A DNA stretch of 20,000 bases from Sphaeroforma sirkka (lineage: Eukaryota > Opisthokonta > Ichthyosporea > Ichthyophonida), in NCBI GenBank assembly GCA_001586965.3, contig LUCW03000375.1, positions 5,001-25,000 on the forward strand, read 5' to 3'. The first letter of the stretch is position 1; each line of letters begins with the position of its first letter. The notes under the pieces were generated by a model that worked only from the letters and a program-made list of their open reading frames with translations, was not told where the DNA came from and made no database searches. The translations under genes were made by a program, and so were the position numbers. Of the stretch, positions 19,221 through 20,000 are shown piece by piece.

Positions 19221-19433
19221 AAAAATGTAAAAAAGAGGAGAGGTACAAAGTATAATAACTGCACAAACAGCGAAAATCGAGAAGTGCAGCTTTACTCGAT
19301 GCGGCCGGAATGGCGATCTGTTTTGAAAGATCGCGTAAAAGTGGTAACCAAAATGTTGGTTTGCTGTGCCCACTTTGATCTAGCTAATATGAAGACGAAT
19401 AAAGATAGTAGCAAAGGCAAACAAATACTTTAG
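19221..19433 (+). CDS. possible THAP-type zinc-finger fragment, 70 codons
   Basis: The open frame reads KYNNCTNSENREVQLYSMR, then PEWRSVLKDR, a 10-residue gap and VCCAHFD. This recalls a THAP domain: C-x2-4-C with CTNS, a hydrophobic strand, Trp in the helix, then C-x2-H followed by Phe. The spacing between the Cys of CTNS and the later CxxH is 33 residues, near the short end of the family. The first Cys and the closing AVPT motif are not seen, and the frame has no ATG before the domain, so an upstream exon or decay is needed. THAP domains bind DNA in P-element-like transposases and host factors. Confidence 0.35.
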   Translation, partial: KNVKKRRGTKYNNCTNSENREVQLYSMRPEWRSVLKDRVKVVTKMLVCCAHFDLANMKTNKDSSKGKQIL

Positions 19434-19557
19434 TTTTGAATTCGAATTATGAAATATTTTCAGATCCGTCAGATCGTACTATAAACCAACTACCATCACA
19501 AGCATCAAAAGAAGGAATATAGGAAGTAACGAGAAGAGTAGGAGACGTGACAGGAGG

Positions 19558-19642
19558 AGTATGAGAAGTGATGGTAGGAGTAGGAGAAGTAATGGAAGGA
19601 GTGGGAGAAGTGTTGGGAGGAGTAGGAGAAGTGGTGGGAGGA
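19558..19642 (+). repeat. 21-bp tandem repeat, four copies
   Basis: Units of the form AGGAGTAGGAGAAGTAATGGA follow one another four times with a few changes. Because 21 is a multiple of three, two frames stay open: one gives GVGEVME-type heptads leading into the long acidic frame, the other gives an Arg/Ser-rich text. Confidence 0.8.
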
Positions 19643-20000
19643 ATCGGTAATACAAACTATAATGTGTACTGTGTGCCTGTAGAATCAGCGTTGACTGTAG
19701 CAGACAAAGAGGTACAAGGAGTAGACGTACTGGCAGAAGTGTCAGAGGTGCCACGCGATGCAAACGGGCCGGTAGTAGAAGTAGTGGAGGTGTCACGCGG
19801 TATAGACGATACGGTAGTGCATGTATTAGAAGAAGTAGGTGATTATGAATTAAATTTATATTTAGATGAAATATACAATACATCACCGGAGTCCATACGA
19901 GCACATAAAGAATCACCCATAACTAGACAGATCAGATCAGAAACAAACAAGCACAAATATACAATGGAAAGCGGTCTCGTTAAAGTACGTACCCAAAATC
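19571..20000 (+). CDS. acidic open reading frame running off the window
   Basis: From the ATG at 19571 the frame is open to the window end (143 codons). It starts with four heptads (GVGEVME-like) encoded by a 21-bp tandem repeat. An acidic Val/Glu-rich stretch follows (VLAEVSEVPRD, VVEVVEVSRGIDDTVVHVLEE), then GDYELNLYLDEIYNTSPES and a basic segment (RSETNKHKYTMESGLVKVR). No family recognised. A frame open upstream to 19565 and the acidic-then-basic change suggest a real protein start or an exon. The minus strand over it is an artefactual Leu-rich shadow. Confidence 0.45.
   Translation, partial: MVGVGEVMEGVGEVLGGVGEVVGGIGNTNYNVYCVPVESALTVADKEVQGVDVLAEVSEVPRDANGPVVEVVEVSRGIDDTVVHVLEEVGDYELNLYLDEIYNTSPESIRAHKESPITRQIRSETNKHKYTMESGLVKVRTQN

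Noticed and set aside
18972-19373. Minus-strand frame of 133 codons at the right LTR border
   Set aside because: It spans the LTR and flanking sequence and opposes the more convincing Cys/His-containing plus-strand frame.
19479-19916. Leu/Pro-rich 145-codon frame on the minus strand
   Set aside because: It is the mirror of the 21-bp GA-rich repeat and of the Val/Glu-rich plus-strand frame; its composition follows from the opposite strand.

Overview
The window looks like nuclear DNA of a eukaryote. Several genes are built from short exons joined by GT-AG introns of about 90 to 770 bases whose phases match exactly. Donors are mostly of the GTATGT or GTAAGT type. Long (TA)n microsatellites, a chromodomain-bearing Ty3/gypsy-type LTR element and the protein families seen (SENP8, a probable ZNFX1-type protein, a possible THAP domain) suggest a unicellular relative of animals or another opisthokont-like protist. 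That assignment is inference only.

Layout. 1-750 is (TA)n-rich microsatellite DNA. 1223-1954 (+) is a two-exon gene for a small coiled-coil protein. 3171-3995 (+) is a three-exon gene for a 97-residue protein with one likely membrane segment. 4026-4405 (+) is a weaker two-exon candidate. 4759-6677 (-) is the best-supported gene: a complete four-exon SENP8/NEDP1-type NEDD8 protease of 212 residues with its whole catalytic set. 6678-7970 is non-coding, with a compositionally odd segment and a short tandem array. 7971-9010 (+) holds what looks like only the front part of a ZNFX1-like gene; no helicase follows. 9011-10840 is mostly unassigned, with weak fragments.

10843-19093 is one LTR retroelement on the minus strand. 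It has 248/238-bp LTRs of the TG...CA type, a probable 4-bp target duplication (ATGT), a polypurine tract, gag-like, protease, reverse transcriptase, integrase and chromodomain parts, a minisatellite between the coding part and the 3' LTR, and a 616-bp tandem duplication in the leader. It is broken in about half a dozen places. The LTRs differ at roughly 3% of positions, so it is a fairly recent fossil. It landed inside a short 27-bp tandem repeat, whose register resumes on the other side.

Beyond it, 19094-20000 holds a possible THAP-like zinc-finger fragment and an open acidic reading frame that runs off the window. No operon-like cooperation between the genes can be read here. SENP8 and the plus-strand genes to its left are convergent, and the right half is dominated by the insertion. 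Nothing here clearly amounts to a new multi-gene system.
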